41,071 nucleotides of DNA from VAXT01 sp038040395 (GCA_038040395.1 JBBPIJ010000021.1:1-41071); one strand, 5' to 3'; positions 1 through 7,581 are shown, numbered from the stretch's first letter. Program-made: numbers and translations. The notes: generated from the letters alone by a model not told the origin.

Positions 1-481
1 CGATGCGGCCTGTGGCTGTTGTAATGGTCGACGTAGACGCGGAGCACCTGCTCGAGGTGTCGCCGGCTGGCGATCAGGATCCAGTCGAGGCAGTCGCGCC
101 GGACGGTGCCGACCCAGCGCTCGGCGAACGCGTTCGCCTTCGGGGCGCGAAACGGCGTGCGGATGATCTCGACGCCCTCGTTTCGGAAAACCTCGTCGAA
201 GGCTTTGCTGAACTTGCTGTCGCGATCGTGGATCAGGAAGCGGACCGGTGTCAGCCGTTCCGAGAGTGACCAGGCGAGCTGGCGTGCCTGCTGGTGCGGC
301 GAAGAACCGCAAGCTCGTGTCGGAGCACGACGATCTCGAGCTCCTTGAACTCACGCGAACGCAGACGCAGCGCAACCACCGCGAGCGCCCGCCGAAACAA
401 CAGATACCAGCGACACGAGCAAGGGCCGACTCCCTCCGCCAGGAATATGGACGAGGCGCGACTCTGCGGCCGCGAAGTCAC
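1..481 (-). pseudogene. IS transposase (rve integrase core) with internal deletion, cut by window edge
   Basis: Remnant of an insertion-sequence transposase with a DDE (rve) core of a type common in actinobacteria. Read leftwards, about 400-298 gives the family's N-terminal lead (FKELEIVVLRHELAVLRR). Bases 298-1 give the C-terminal half of the core: the second catalytic Asp lies in FLIHDRDSKF (209-239), the catalytic Glu in ANAFAERWVGTVRR (about 96-137), and the end reads DHYNSHRPH at the window edge. The two halves are in different frames and meet near base 300, so the middle, including the first catalytic Asp, is gone. It cannot encode an active enzyme. The N-terminal limit (481) is the most upstream open codon and is uncertain. 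No terminal inverted repeats are recognisable, so the IS family is not assigned. Confidence 0.75.
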
Positions 482-866
482 CTCCGACGCCCCCTCGAGC
501 TACCCGACGGATTTACGCACCCCACAGGGGTGGCCGCTTCGGCGGCCGCCTCCAGGTTAGGAGCAGGCTCGGCGCCGCGCCTTCGGAAGCAGAACGGCCG
601 GCCGCCAGGCTGGGTCGACGGCGCCGTAGCCTCGCGCGCCGACGACGACGCGCTCACCTGCTGCCGTCGGCCGGAGAGGCGATCAGCCGCGAAGCCGCTC
701 GGACTCAATGATGTCGAGCCCGATCATCTCGCCCGACGCGTTCTTGCGACCGTTCCTTGATGACTACTCGGCGCGCAATCAGTAGTTTCGGCCGCCCGGA
801 TCCGCGAAACCACCGATGACGGTGTCCCTTCCATTCGTGAGAGTGACAGTCAGCGAAAGGAGGGCG
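482..866. other. Gene-free stretch between transposase remnant and small membrane gene
   Basis: No convincing coding region on either strand. Bases 532-547 form a 6-bp GC stem closed by a TTCG tetraloop, with no T tract behind it. The last 50 bases carry the ribosome-binding site of the following gene. An open frame on the minus strand (1100-705) is antisense to that gene and has no family features. Confidence 0.5.
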
Positions 867-1028
867 ATGAACATACTCTTCACAGTCATTGTGTTCGCAT
901 TTGTCTTCGCGGTGCTGGCCATCGTCGCGTACGCGCTCTTTGAGGTGAGCCCGTTCGCTCATCACGTTGATCAGTTCCGCGATCCCCGGACTGGGAAGCG
1001 GCGCGGGGAAAGCCCGCGTCTGGACTGA
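867..1028 (+). CDS. Small single-span membrane protein, 53 aa
   Basis: Function unknown. The peptide starts MNILFTVIVFAFVF and has one hydrophobic segment (residues 3-24), followed by a short polar tail (FRDPRTGKRRGESPRLD) expected to be cytoplasmic. The ATG at 867 is chosen because AAAGGAGGG lies 5 nt upstream; an in-frame ATG at 816 lacks a site. Similar short proteins with the SPFAHH..FRDPRTGKR pattern occur, from memory, in related actinobacterial genomes. It stands alone between the transposase remnant and a leftward stress-protein gene, so context gives no role. Confidence 0.65.
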   Translation: MNILFTVIVFAFVFAVLAIVAYALFEVSPFAHHVDQFRDPRTGKRRGESPRLD

Positions 1029-1051
1029 CAAGACGCTGATGGTCTTGAACA

Positions 1052-1081
1052 TGACAGTCTCCTTTCTGACAGTCTCTTTTC
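1052..1081 (-). repeat. Tandem 15-bp repeat carrying a duplicated Shine-Dalgarno
   Basis: On the plus strand TGACAGTCTCCTTTC (1052-1066) is followed directly by TGACAGTCTCTTTTC (1067-1081), one mismatch. Read leftwards each copy carries a purine-rich ribosome-binding-like core (AAAGGAG or AAAAGAG), and the inner copy is 6 nt from an ATG (1052-1050) beginning MFKTI, as many universal stress proteins do. The frame that follows is antisense to the 867-1028 gene and shows no stress-protein sequence, so this looks like a start site stranded by a deletion. Confidence 0.5.
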
Positions 1082-1100
1082 GGAGCCGCAGCCCCGTCAT

Positions 1101-1910
1101 TTACGCCGCAGAAGCGACCCGGTCGGCCACCGTTCGAACGATGAGCACGGGACGCTTCGCCTCATGAAGCACGCTCCGCGAGACGCTTCCGAGCAACGCG
1201 CCCGCGATCGTGCCGTGGCCGCGTGAGCCGACGACAATGAGGTCGGCGTCGACGGACTCGGCGTAGGCGACAATTGCGTGGGCGGGATTGCCGCGCACAA
1301 GCTCTGCCTTCGCTTCGAGCCCCTTCTTTGCTGCCAGCTCGACAGCCTCCTCGAGCGACTCGCGGTCGTGCTCGTCGAGCTCGTGTGGCGCCGACGCGGG
1401 AACTCCCATGCCGAAGCCGACGACCGGGAGCACATCGGTGGCCGGGGCGACGTGGACGAAGATCGGCTGAGCGTCCTGTTCGGCGGCGAGCTCGAGCCCG
1501 TACTCCACAGCCTCGAGCGCGGACGGCGAACCATCCGTTGCGATGACGATCGTCTTCATCGTTGGCTCCTCTCTACTCCAGTAGTAGGTCTCGTGCGCCA
1601 CTCGCGGCGACTCCGCGAGCACCGATGCCCAGGCGCCGAAGGCGGCCGCCCGAACGGGATCGTTGACGAGCTTCGTGAGCCGTCGATCGAGGTCGTCCCC
1701 TTCGAAGAGGAACACGACCAGACCGTTCCCTACGAAGACAGAGTGCCGCTCTAGCCCGGCAGCGCTCAGGTCGAACGGCGGGCCGGCATCGATCAGCTTC
1801 CTGGCCTTGGCTTCAGCTTCGTCACGCAGGTGCGCGATGACTGCGACTCGTTGCATGACTTGATCGTGCGTGTTGCCCGAATCCGGGGCATCGGGCTTCT
1901 CGCCGATCAC
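1101..1910 (-). CDS. Universal stress protein (UspA) with extra N-terminal domain
   Basis: The C-terminal 150 residues are a UspA domain, an alpha/beta ATP-binding fold involved in stress survival. It opens MKTIVIATDGSPSALEAV (residue 118 on) and has the nucleotide-binding signature G-x2-G-x9-GS in GSRGHGTIAGALLGSVSRS. The first 110 residues (from about MQRVAVIAHLRDEAEAKAR) form a separate alpha/beta domain I do not recognise. The frame is open throughout, but GAGAGGAG lies 7-10 nt before the internal ATG at 1559, ideal for making the Usp domain alone. No good site precedes the ATGs at 1910 or 1856, so the long start is uncertain and 1856 is preferred by homology. It could therefore be a fusion, or two products from one frame. 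Confidence 0.75.
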   Translation of the reverse strand: MIGEKPDAPDSGNTHDQVMQRVAVIAHLRDEAEAKARKLIDAGPPFDLSAAGLERHSVFVGNGLVVFLFEGDDLDRRLTKLVNDPVRAAAFGAWASVLAESPRVAHETYYWSREEPTMKTIVIATDGSPSALEAVEYGLELAAEQDAQPIFVHVAPATDVLPVVGFGMGVPASAPHELDEHDRESLEEAVELAAKKGLEAKAELVRGNPAHAIVAYAESVDADLIVVGSRGHGTIAGALLGSVSRSVLHEAKRPVLIVRTVADRVASAA

Positions 1911-2198
1911 GCGAGTGGAGAAATACTGATTCGACGAGCAGTTCCTCTCGAAGTTGCATGCGTTCTACCTTTCGCCCGAGGTCGAAACGTCTCACTCCAA
2001 GGGTTCGGATGGACGCCTCGGAACGTCGATGACCTAGCCGATGCGGTGGCAGTTGAAGGGTCGTCGCCGCATCTCTTCTGACTGCGGGCCGTCTGCAAGG
2101 CGGCTTGCGGGAAACCCGAAGCCCGATCAGGCCCGGCACCGATGCGTCCGACCCCCCCGCGAAGCACAGTCGGAGCGACGAAACAACTGGAGGTTCCG

Positions 2199-2663
2199 AT
2201 GAGCATCACCAAGGACTATCGCTACAAGGTCGGCGTTGCCTGGGAGGGGGACCGGATGACGAACGTCTCCTCGGCAGGCAAGCCGGAGCTCGAGGTCGCC
2301 ACGCCGCCGGAGTTCAAGGGTGGCGTGCCGAACGTGTGGAGCCCGGAGGACCTGCTCGTCGCTTCGGTCGCATCGTGTTACGCCGTCACGCTGGTTGCTG
2401 TCGCAGAGAAGCGAGACCTGCCGCTCCACGATCTGCACGTGAGCGGCACGGGGCACCTGACGGGCCGGGACGACGGTCGCTTCGGCTTTGTCGCAATCGA
2501 GCTAACGGTTGCCGTGAAAACTGAGGAGCTATCCGTCGACGCTCTGGAAAGGGTCGCCCGGTACGCCGAGCGCGGCTGCCTCGTCGCGATGGCCCTCGAT
2601 ATCCCGGTTCACGTCGAGGTTGTCGTCCGGCCGGTTTCTCGCGCGCTGGAGATCGTCGCGTAA
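2199..2663 (+). CDS. OsmC/Ohr family peroxide-reducing protein
   Basis: 154-residue OsmC-family protein, expected to reduce organic or fatty-acid hydroperoxides with a pair of cysteines. The first conserved Cys is in the helix VASVASCYAVTLVAVAEK, the second in AERGCLVAMALDI; the usual PxExLxxSxxSC pattern appears as SPEDLLVASVASC. The ATG at 2199 is chosen because GGAGG lies 6 nt upstream (CTGGAGGTTCCG); in-frame codons further up lack homology. It sits alone between the leftward Usp gene and the broken fhs. A second, distinct OsmC protein is encoded at 15771-16205. Confidence 0.85.
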   Translation: MSITKDYRYKVGVAWEGDRMTNVSSAGKPELEVATPPEFKGGVPNVWSPEDLLVASVASCYAVTLVAVAEKRDLPLHDLHVSGTGHLTGRDDGRFGFVAIELTVAVKTEELSVDALERVARYAERGCLVAMALDIPVHVEVVVRPVSRALEIVA

Positions 2664-2688
2664 GGCACGGGGTCGGGCTCGTCTGAGC

Positions 2689-3456
2689 TCAGGCGAGCCC
2701 GACGACCCGGCCCTCGAGGTCGAGATCCATCCTCTCGGCCGCCGAGTGCGCAGGCAAGCCCGGCATCGTCTGCGTATCGCCGCACACGGCGACGATCCAG
2801 CCGGCGCCGGTGTAGGGGCGAAGCTCGCGGACCGGGAGCACGAAGTCACTCGGCGCACCGGCTAGCTCGGGATTGTGTGAGAGCGAGAGGTGCGTCTTCG
2901 CCACGCAAACGGGAAGCCGGTGCAGCTCCGCAGGCAGCCGCTCAAGAGTCTCGCGCGCCTTGGGCGAGAGCTCGGCTCCCGTTCCGCCGTAGATGTGTCG
3001 GGCGAGCGCATTGAGCTTGGCCTCGATCGGATCGTCTAGCTCGTAGGCAAATTGGGCGTGCGCGTTCCGGCCGGCCGCCTCCACGACGATCTCCGCGAGG
3101 GCGCTGGCCCCAAAGCCGCCATGCTCGTACCCGTCGTTGACAGCGGCGCCGAAAGCGCCTCGCTCGAGTGCCAGTGCCGAAACGGCCTCGACCTCGAGCT
3201 GGGAGTCTCCGGGAAAGCGGTTTACTGCGACGACGGCGTCGAAACCGAGCTCCTTGACGATTCGCAGGTGGGCGGCGAGGTTCTCCGCACCTCGCTCGAT
3301 CGCCGCGAGGCCGCCGTCGGGATCGCCGCCGTGCCTCTTCAGCGCCTGTGTCGTCGCGACGAGGACGACCGCGGCCGGCGACAGGCCGCCGGAGCGGCAC
3401 ACGATGTCGACGAACTTCTCGAAGCCGAGGTCGCTGCCGAAGCCGCCTTCGGTGAC
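2689..3456 (-). pseudogene. fhs: Formate-tetrahydrofolate ligase, C-terminal fragment
   Basis: Reads leftwards as the last 255 residues of formate-tetrahydrofolate ligase, which makes 10-formyl-THF from formate, THF and ATP. Recognisable runs are VTEGGFGSDLGFEKFVDI at the start, GGLSPAAVVLVATTQALK, and the family's C terminus (PYTGAGWIVAVCGDTQTMPG ... MDLDLEGRVVGLA). The full enzyme is about 555-560 residues. Everything before VTEGGFG, including the ATP-binding P-loop region, is absent here, and similarity stops exactly at base 3456. The next base begins another part of the same gene on the opposite strand. No start codon or ribosome-binding site exists at the break, so it is very unlikely to be functional. 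Confidence 0.85.
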
Positions 3457-3463
3457 GGCTTCG
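3438..3463. repeat. 8-bp inverted repeat at the fhs inversion joint
   Basis: CGAAGCCG (3438-3445) and CGGCTTCG (3456-3463) are perfect inverted copies separated by 10 nt. The joint between the two opposite-facing fhs pieces (3456/3457) falls at the edge of the second copy. Such short inverted repeats can prime strand switching during replication; they can also mislead an assembler. Confidence 0.6.
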
Positions 3464-3642
3464 ACATCATCGCGGCCTCCGAGGTGATGGCCCTGCTCGC
3501 GATGGCCCGCGACCGCGAAGACCTCCGGCGCCGTCTGGGCTCGATCACCGTGGCCACGACCTTCGACGGCGTGCCCGTCACGGCCGAGGACGTCGACGTC
3601 GCCGGGGCGATGGCAGTCCTCCTCAAGGATGCGCTGAAGCCG
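3457..3642 (+). pseudogene. fhs: Formate-tetrahydrofolate ligase, middle fragment in opposite orientation
   Basis: Plus-strand fragment of about 62 residues from the middle of the same enzyme: GFDIIAASEVMALLAMARD, the LRRRLGSITVATTFDG segment, VPVTAEDVDVAGAM and LLKDALKP match the order in known formate-tetrahydrofolate ligases. In an intact gene this piece would be followed by about 46 residues (NLVQT...ADYV) and then by the VTEGGFG segment now found on the other strand. After KP the similarity ends and the frame becomes basic, low-information sequence. The N-terminal third of the gene is not seen anywhere in the window. Confidence 0.8.
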
Positions 3643-3823
3643 CGAAGAAGAAGACCTCGCGCGGGAAGTAAGCCGCGCGGAAGCTTCTCTTCTCCGCGCT
3701 CGACCCTAACTCGGTGTAAACGGCCCGAGCGTGGGAGACTCCTGACCGTCCTCGCACGCGTTCTCTGGACTGACCAATCCCAATCTTGGAAGTTTGTTGG
3801 GCGCGCGAGCCCACCGCCGAGCG

Positions 3824-3976
3824 TCAGTCGTCGTGCTGGTGCTTCCAGAAGAACCAGCACACGGCCGTCAGGATCGCGAGTGGAATCACGATCGACCCGA
3901 GGATGACGAACGCCGTCGCCTGATCGCCGACGGCGGCAACAACATCCGCAGCTCGCCCCACGAGGTCATCTTGCAT
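3824..3976 (-). CDS. Small single-span membrane protein, 50 aa
   Basis: Function unknown. Sequence MQDDLVGRAADVVAAVGDQ, then a hydrophobic segment (about residues 20-42, FVILGSIVIPLAILTAVCWF), ending FWKHQHDD. The start is fixed by GGAGGA about 8 nt upstream (GCCGGAGGAACGCAGCG before ATG). The basic tail suggests that the C terminus faces the cytoplasm. It is isolated between the fhs wreckage and a long gene-poor stretch. Like the small membrane genes at 867-1028 and 7582-7716, it has a much better ribosome-binding site than most larger genes here. Confidence 0.6.
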   Translation of the reverse strand: MQDDLVGRAADVVAAVGDQATAFVILGSIVIPLAILTAVCWFFWKHQHDD

Positions 3977-4462
3977 CGCTGCGTTCCTCCGGCGCCTAAC
4001 GACGATTCGTCGTCTGCGGTCCGGCCTCTCGGAGGTTCCACCGTTCGTTTTGGGGGTCTCGCGGTTGGAGCTTTCCAGCCCACTCGTCAGCCGGCCGAGG
4101 CCGACGGCTGGTGTGAGCAGGCTGATCCCTCGTCTATGGCCGCGCGGTCGCACGGATCGTCTTGCTGATGCGCCTGTCGTCGAACCCGTAGCTTTAGTGG
4201 GATCAGCGCCAGAGAGGGAGCGTGTCGGGGTTCCGCCAAACCGCGACAGCAGCTTCCTAAAGCCCGAAACGCCCGCTTTTCGGGGCCGGTTGTCGGCTCG
4301 GTTGTCGGCGTCGCGGAGGTTGTGTAGTGGGCCGCGATCCCTCTAAGCATCAGGCTCCAGCGAGCCGCGTGGCTCCGCGTTGTCGCGTTGTCGCGTTATC
4401 GGGCGCCGACACGAAGAAGACGGCGGTGCGCAGGGCTGGAAGAGAATCCCCGGGCCTACTCC
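3977..4462. other. Gene-free stretch with an 8-bp triplet repeat
   Basis: No supported coding region. Apart from the ribosome-binding site of the leftward 50-aa gene, it contains three tandem copies of CGCGTTGT (last copy CGCGTTAT) at 4376-4399 and a doubled GGTTGTCGGC near 4285-4308. Frames across it are short and rich in Arg, Ser and Pro, typical of non-coding GC-rich DNA. Confidence 0.45.
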
Positions 4463-4843
4463 CTACACCGGCGGAGGCTGCGCCTGCTCGAGCACGTCGT
4501 TGTCGAGCGCTCGCTTGAGGATCGCTGGATCGATCAGGCGATGGACGTTCTCGCGGGTGCGCAAGCCGGTGGCATCGATCACGGCCTGCATTCCTCCCCC
4601 TGCAGCGACGACACGGGCAGCCGTCTCGTCGCTCTGGCTATGCAGATCGGCCCGAGTGAGGGCCCGGCGTGCATCGTGCTCGTCGAGCCAGGCCTCGTAG
4701 GGGCTGCGTGCACGGCGTCGGCGGGAAGTGCGCTCGGCCAGCGGGCGCGGCGCGCCTGCTCGCGCTCGGCCCCGCAGCTGCTTCGCAGCCTGCCTGAGCT
4801 GCTTCGCGACCTCCGGCCGCTCGAAATAGCGGCCGAGCGTCGG
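4463..4843 (-). CDS. Unrecognised ORF fragment, possible DNA-binding region
   Basis: Leftward frame of about 127 residues ending ALDNDVLEQAQPPPV. I do not recognise the family. It looks protein-like: balanced acidic and basic residues, predicted helices, and a segment GMQAVIDATGLRTRENVHRL that resembles a helix-turn-helix. No start codon with a ribosome-binding site is visible; the frame runs on into sequence antisense to the PRPP synthetase, where real similarity must stop (about 4843). It may be the C-terminal piece of a foreign gene that replaced the 5' end of prs, or a chance open frame. Confidence 0.3.
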   Translation of the reverse strand, partial: PTLGRYFERPEVAKQLRQAAKQLRGRARAGAPRPLAERTSRRRRARSPYEAWLDEHDARRALTRADLHSQSDETAARVVAAGGGMQAVIDATGLRTRENVHRLIDPAILKRALDNDVLEQAQPPPV

Positions 4844-5686
4844 GTCTACTGCCGCTACGCCGACTCGATCCGGGGCGCGGACGTCTTCATCCTCCAGTCG
4901 GGCTCGCCCCCGGTGAACGACCACCTGGTCGAGCTGCTCGTGATGATCGACGCCGCGCGGCTCGCCTCGGCACACCGCATCACCGCCGTGATGCCGCTCT
5001 ACCCCTATGCGCGCCAGGACAAGAAGTCGGCGCCGCGGGAGCCCGTCAGTGCGCGGCTCGTCGCCGATCTGCTCCAGACGGCCGGGGCCGACCGCATTCT
5101 CGCCATGGACCTGCATGCCGGGCAGATCCAGGGTTTCTTCACGATCCCCGTCGATCACCTGACCGCACTGCCGCTCTTCGCCCGCCTCTACCGGCAGCGG
5201 GGCCTTCACGGCGAGGAGGTCGTCTCGGTCTCACCCGACCTCGGGCGCGTGAAAGCGGCGCGGCGCTTCGCAATGATGCTCAAAGCCGACTTTGCGATCG
5301 TGACGAAGGTGCGGCCTGCGCATGAGCGGGCGATCGTGGCCGAGGTGATCGGCGACGTCCGTGACAAGCTTGCGCTCCTCGGCGACGACATGGTCGTTAC
5401 GGGCGGCACTTTGGTCGCCGCCACCGACGCGCTGCTGCGGGCCGGCGCCCGCGAGGTGCGTGCCTTCGCCACCCACGCGCTCTGGACGCCGGGTGCGCTC
5501 GAGGGCCTCGGGCGCAGCCAGCTCGCCGAGATCGCGGTCACGGACACGGTCGCGCTCGACCCGAAAGCGCTGCCGTCGAACGTGCACGTGCTCGGCGTCG
5601 GCGACGTGCTCGGCGACTCGATCCGGAACGTCTTCGGCGACCGGTCTGTCTCGGCGCTCTTCGCCGGGGAGAACGAGCTCTTCTAG
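4844..5686 (+). pseudogene. prs: Ribose-phosphate pyrophosphokinase lacking its N terminus
   Basis: About 280 residues of PRPP synthetase, which converts ribose-5-phosphate and ATP to PRPP. Clear features are VYCRYADSIRGADVFILQS, the MPLYPYARQDKK loop, the catalytic-His segment MDLHAGQIQGFF, VSVSPDLGRVKAARRF, and the flexible-loop KVR in place of KRR. Homology begins at 4844; the first 40-45 residues of the family (the beta strand and SGNSNP-like loop) are replaced by unrelated sequence. The PRPP-binding motif, normally DDMIDTGGT or DDMIDTAGT, reads DDMVVTGGT: the second Asp is Val. With no start codon, no N-terminal subdomain and an altered active site, it is probably a decaying extra copy; a functional prs would be needed elsewhere. 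The frame is open upstream to 4388, so a read-through fusion cannot be fully excluded. Confidence 0.7.
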
Positions 5687-5833
5687 CGGCCGGCTCCATA
5701 CCGATCCGAGGGCCGCGGCCTGCCGTGTCGTCTGTGCGCCGCGCGACGAACCGCCCGGCCTTAGGTCTCTTGCCGATTCCGGGGCCGCCGACGAGGCCGT
5801 GCTGCTCCTTGTGGCCCTGCTGCTTTGGCTCTT

Positions 5834-6424
5834 CTACCGCGGCACGCTCGCCGACGCCTGGCGACAGGCCTCGCTCCTTCCTGTCAGCCAGGCGACCACC
5901 TCCGCCGCGTTGCGATCCGGCGGGAAGACGGGGTAGAACGCCTTCGCAACTTTGCCCGCCTCGAGCACGAGCGTGATGCGCCTGTAGAGCGTCGCGCCCT
6001 CGAACTCGAACGTCGGCAGCCGGAGCTCCGCACCGAGTTTGCGCTCGGGGTCGGCCACGACCGGGAAGGGCATGTGCTCGCGCTCGGCGAATTCGACCTG
6101 CCCCTCGAGCGTCTGCGCTGAGAGCCCGGCGACGCGCGCACCCGCGGCGGAGAGCTCTGCCGCGTGGTCGCGGAAGCCGCACGACTGTGGCGTGCACCCG
6201 CGCGCACCGGGGATCGCGTCCCAGCCGGCCGGGACCGGCCGACCCGGGTGCCCGGTGCGCGGGTAGACGTAGAGCACCGCGAGCTCGGCGCCGAGCTCGG
6301 CCAGGTCGACGGGGCCGTGAGACGATTCCAGCACGAGCGCCGGAACGGCGAGGCCTTGGAGGTGGTCGCACGCTCCGTCGTCGATCGGCGCCGGAAGGTC
6401 CGCGGGAAGCTCGTAGAGACTCAC
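5834..6424 (-). CDS. Peroxiredoxin (AhpC/TSA, BCP-like)
   Basis: 196-residue thioredoxin-fold peroxiredoxin that reduces peroxides through an active-site cysteine. The core has LAVLYVYPRTGHPG, the Cys motif GARGCTPQSCGFRDH (two Cys five residues apart, as in BCP-type enzymes), then FPVVADPERKLGAELRLP and a C-terminal RRITLVLEAGKVAKAFYPVFP. The GTG at 6424 is chosen because it overlaps the TGA of the upstream M20 fragment (GTGA), the usual sign of translational coupling; a GTG at 6436 is the alternative. The enzyme looks intact although its upstream partner is broken. Confidence 0.8.
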   Translation of the reverse strand: MSLYELPADLPAPIDDGACDHLQGLAVPALVLESSHGPVDLAELGAELAVLYVYPRTGHPGRPVPAGWDAIPGARGCTPQSCGFRDHAAELSAAGARVAGLSAQTLEGQVEFAEREHMPFPVVADPERKLGAELRLPTFEFEGATLYRRITLVLEAGKVAKAFYPVFPPDRNAAEVVAWLTGRSEACRQASASVPR

Positions 6425-6672
6425 GCCACGTCGCACACGCGCATGGCGGCGCGCGCGTAGACCTCAGCTGTCTTCACGAGGCCGTCGATAGCGAGATTCT
6501 CGCCGAGCTCAGCGTCGGGGAGACCGCTCGAGGTGCCGTAGTTGACCGTCGCGATCCCTTAGCGGGAGAGCACCGAGGCGTCCGAGAACCAGCGCACGAT
6601 GTCGCGCTCGGGCGGCGCTCCGAAGACCTCCGCATGCGACTCGTCCAGAGCGGCCACGAGGGGATGGCCGGA
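6421..6672 (-). pseudogene. M20 metallopeptidase, C-terminal scrap with in-frame stop
   Basis: Reads leftwards as the last 80 or so residues of an M20-family aminoacylase or peptidase: HPLVAALDESHAEVFGAPPE, DIVRWFSDASVLSR, then GIATVNYGTSSGLPDAELGE and an end typical of the family (LAIDGLVKTAEVYARAAM). A TAA codon (6561-6559) falls where the family has an aromatic residue (SRYGI...), a nonsense change of Tyr TAC or TAT. The other 300 residues, including all metal ligands except those near the end, are missing. Its TGA overlaps the peroxiredoxin GTG, so the two once formed an operon. A complete M20 gene lies at 17526-18830. Confidence 0.75.
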
Positions 6673-6927
6673 CCGGTGTCGCGTTACTCGCCTTGGACGA
6701 TGGATGATCCTGCGAAGCACGCTGGGATCGCGACGGTGACGCAGCCCAGGTTCCCAGCGGGCTCCGAGAGCAGGTCTCCCTTCTTTATCGGTGGTCGCGG
6801 ACACAACGAGCCGCCAGCCCTCCGACTCCAGGACTGCGAGCTCGACGACATCCGGGGAGCGGACGTTCACGTGAGCAATCGACCGGCCCGCCAGCGCCTT
6901 CACATTTTTCTCCGTCAGTGCGTCCAC
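6673..6927 (-). CDS. Unrecognised small ORF fused in frame to the M20 scrap
   Basis: From a possible GTG at 6927 the frame reads VDALTEKNVKALAGRSIAHV, then SPDVVELAVLESEGWRLVV and SATTDKEGRPALGARWEPG. This part has the composition of a real short beta-rich domain. After WEPG the frame turns Arg/His-rich (RHRRDPSVLRRIIHRPRR) and runs straight into the M20 fragment, so the true stop was probably lost at a deletion joint near 6730. I do not recognise the family, and no ribosome-binding site is visible. Confidence 0.3.
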
Positions 6928-7080
6928 GTCGGTTTCGTCCTTCTGACCAAAGATCCCCCATGTCGCAAGACGCGTGCATCGGGGTTTCTCCTGATTCGCA
7001 ATCCGCAGCAGGCCGAAGACTCGACTCTCAGGAATACAGCCTCCGCTAGCTGTAAATCCTAGGAGCGTTGTTCCATCCGG

Positions 7081-7517
7081 AACTGCGAGCACGTCCTCGA
7101 TGCCTGCAGCAGACCTGGTGGCCGTGCTGCTCAGAGCTTGTCCCGAGCTTCGAGTTCTCACCACCAGCCGCGAGCCATTCGGCAGTCCGGGAGAGCACGA
7201 GGTCGTATCGCCGCTGCCGGTACCAGTCGCCGGCTTCGATCCTGCTGAGGTCGCGGCGTGCGAATCGGTCCAGCTCTTCCTCGACCGCGCGATGGCGGTT
7301 CGACCCGCGCTCGGTGACGCCCGCGGCCCTAACGGCTGTCGCCACCATCGCGCGCGAGCTCGAAGGCCTGCCACTTGCGATCGAGCTCGCGGCAGGTCGG
7401 GCGAGCGCTCTCACGCTCGAGGAGATCGCCGCGCGGCTGAAACGATCGTCGGGACGCCTCGATGCCGGTGAGCTGCGGGCCGTCGATGACGCTCTCAGCC
7501 TCATCCTCGGCCTCTGA
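7081..7517 (+). pseudogene. NB-ARC/AAA-type ATPase regulator, frameshifted fragment
   Basis: Three frames together read as the middle of the signal-transduction ATPase found in SARP, LuxR and adenylate-cyclase-linked regulators of actinobacteria: NCEHVLDA (7081-7104), then in the next frame ADLVAVLLRACPELRVLTTS, REPFGSPGEHEVV and VQLFLDRAMAVRPALGD (about 7109-7310), then in a third frame LTAVATIARELEGLPLAIEL and AAGRASALTLEEIAARLK. The Walker B/sensor-1 region (DNCEH...TSREP) and the GLPLAIELAA motif are present; the P-loop, the DNA-binding domain and the C-terminal repeats are not. Frameshifts lie near 7105 and 7312. It is a decayed fragment with no start. Confidence 0.65.
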
Positions 7518-7581
7518 AACGCAAGCGGGAGCGAAGGGGGTCGACCCCTCCTTAGGCGCGACATCGAGACGGCCGCGACGC

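Noticed and set aside
532..547. 6-bp hairpin with TTCG loop
   Set aside because: Too short, no T tract, and no gene ends next to it, so it is not called a terminator.
705..1100. Minus-strand open frame of 131 codons starting near a good ribosome-binding site
   Set aside because: It is antisense to the 867-1028 membrane gene, rich in His/Arg/Asp without any domain, and only its first five residues look protein-like.
4376..4399. Three tandem CGCGTTGT-like octamers
   Set aside because: Not enough copies for a CRISPR or iteron array and no origin or replication gene nearby; left as a note in the gene-free stretch.
4844..5209. Extension of the 4463-4843 minus-strand frame through the prs region
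   Set aside because: Here the opposite strand encodes clear PRPP synthetase sequence, so any protein likeness stops at about 4843.
7537..7548. Perfect 12-bp palindrome GGGGTCGACCCC
   Set aside because: A restriction-site-like palindrome expected now and then in GC-rich DNA; no conserved position or paired gene feature.
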